This document shows, in pieces, positions 21,361-21,494 of a DNA stretch of 21,494 nucleotides; position 1 is the stretch's first letter, and each line of letters opens with the position of its first letter. Under the pieces are notes generated by a model that was given only the letters and a program-made list of their open reading frames with translations, had not been told where the DNA came from and ran no database searches. Location: contig DASQDR010000035.1 in the NCBI GenBank assembly GCA_035634055.1, positions 1 to 21,494 on the forward strand. Direction: 5' to 3'. Source of the DNA: JAICTV01 sp035634055. GTDB taxonomy: Bacteria; Planctomycetota; Phycisphaerae; Tepidisphaerales; Tepidisphaeraceae. The position numbers and the translations under genes were made by a program.

Positions 21361-21494
21361 GGGATGCCGCGCCCGCGGGTAAGGCGCACCCGCAACGTGG
21401 GAAAGGCGTGGGGCAGACGCGGGCGCGCGAGCGGTGGTCTCAGTGGGCGCGGTGGAGATGACGCGATGGCGTGGTCAAGACGCGAGCGCGCGCG

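Overview
The window is very GC-rich. Its most telling features are two secreted-protein genes on the minus strand (14077-15996 and 16235-18004). Each combines a planctomycete-type N-terminal motif of the LEPR-XLL kind (EALESRRLLSG, MEQFERRVLMAS) with C-terminal RTX-like glycine/aspartate nonapeptides. With lpxB (an outer-membrane lipid A pathway) and the overall gene content, this points to a member of the Planctomycetota, perhaps the Phycisphaerae. That placement is inference; no rRNA or other marker gene is present.

Layout. 1-983 has no convincing gene but is rich in repeats, above all a degenerate 21-bp array (515-787) ahead of a xylulokinase gene (984-2510). Next come a Uma2-family nuclease-like gene (2757-3407), lpxB on the opposite strand (3400-4623), and a divergent exported thioredoxin-fold protein that has lost both redox cysteines (4722-5933). 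From 6062 to 13552 lies a surface-glycan type cluster: methyltransferase, GT-C membrane glycosyltransferase, GT9 heptosyltransferase-like protein and a GTGA-coupled flippase-like membrane protein on the plus strand, then a second methyltransferase and a GT2 polyprenyl-phosphate-type glycosyltransferase on the minus strand. A repeat-bearing gap (13553-14076) separates it from the two RTX exoproteins, a metzincin protease and a serine-hydrolase (lipase-like) protein. The right end holds two small membrane-protein genes that overlap tail to tail, a GH4 glycosidase gene and a folD homologue.

How it may work together. The 6062-13552 genes look like parts of one pathway that builds and transfers a lipid-linked sugar and methylates it or a related product. 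lpxB supplies the lipid A core to which heptosyltransferase-type enzymes usually contribute. The two RTX proteins look like calcium-dependent secreted hydrolases sharing one export or sorting route. Xylulokinase and the GH4 enzyme fit plant-polysaccharide or oligosaccharide use, but they are far apart and nothing ties them into one operon.

Most noteworthy: the 21-bp array with constant CGG core and alternating A/T subtype; the FolD homologue with three core catalytic positions changed together (Lys to Gln, Gln to His, Asp to Glu); the cysteine-less TlpA-like protein; a 99-bp inverted-repeat element between two glycosyltransferase genes; repeat expansions inside the GT9 gene; the shared C-terminal motif of the two RTX proteins; and three overlapping, mutually exclusive hairpins between the GH4 gene and a 58-residue membrane protein. 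I see no rRNA, tRNA, CRISPR array, transposase or phage gene.
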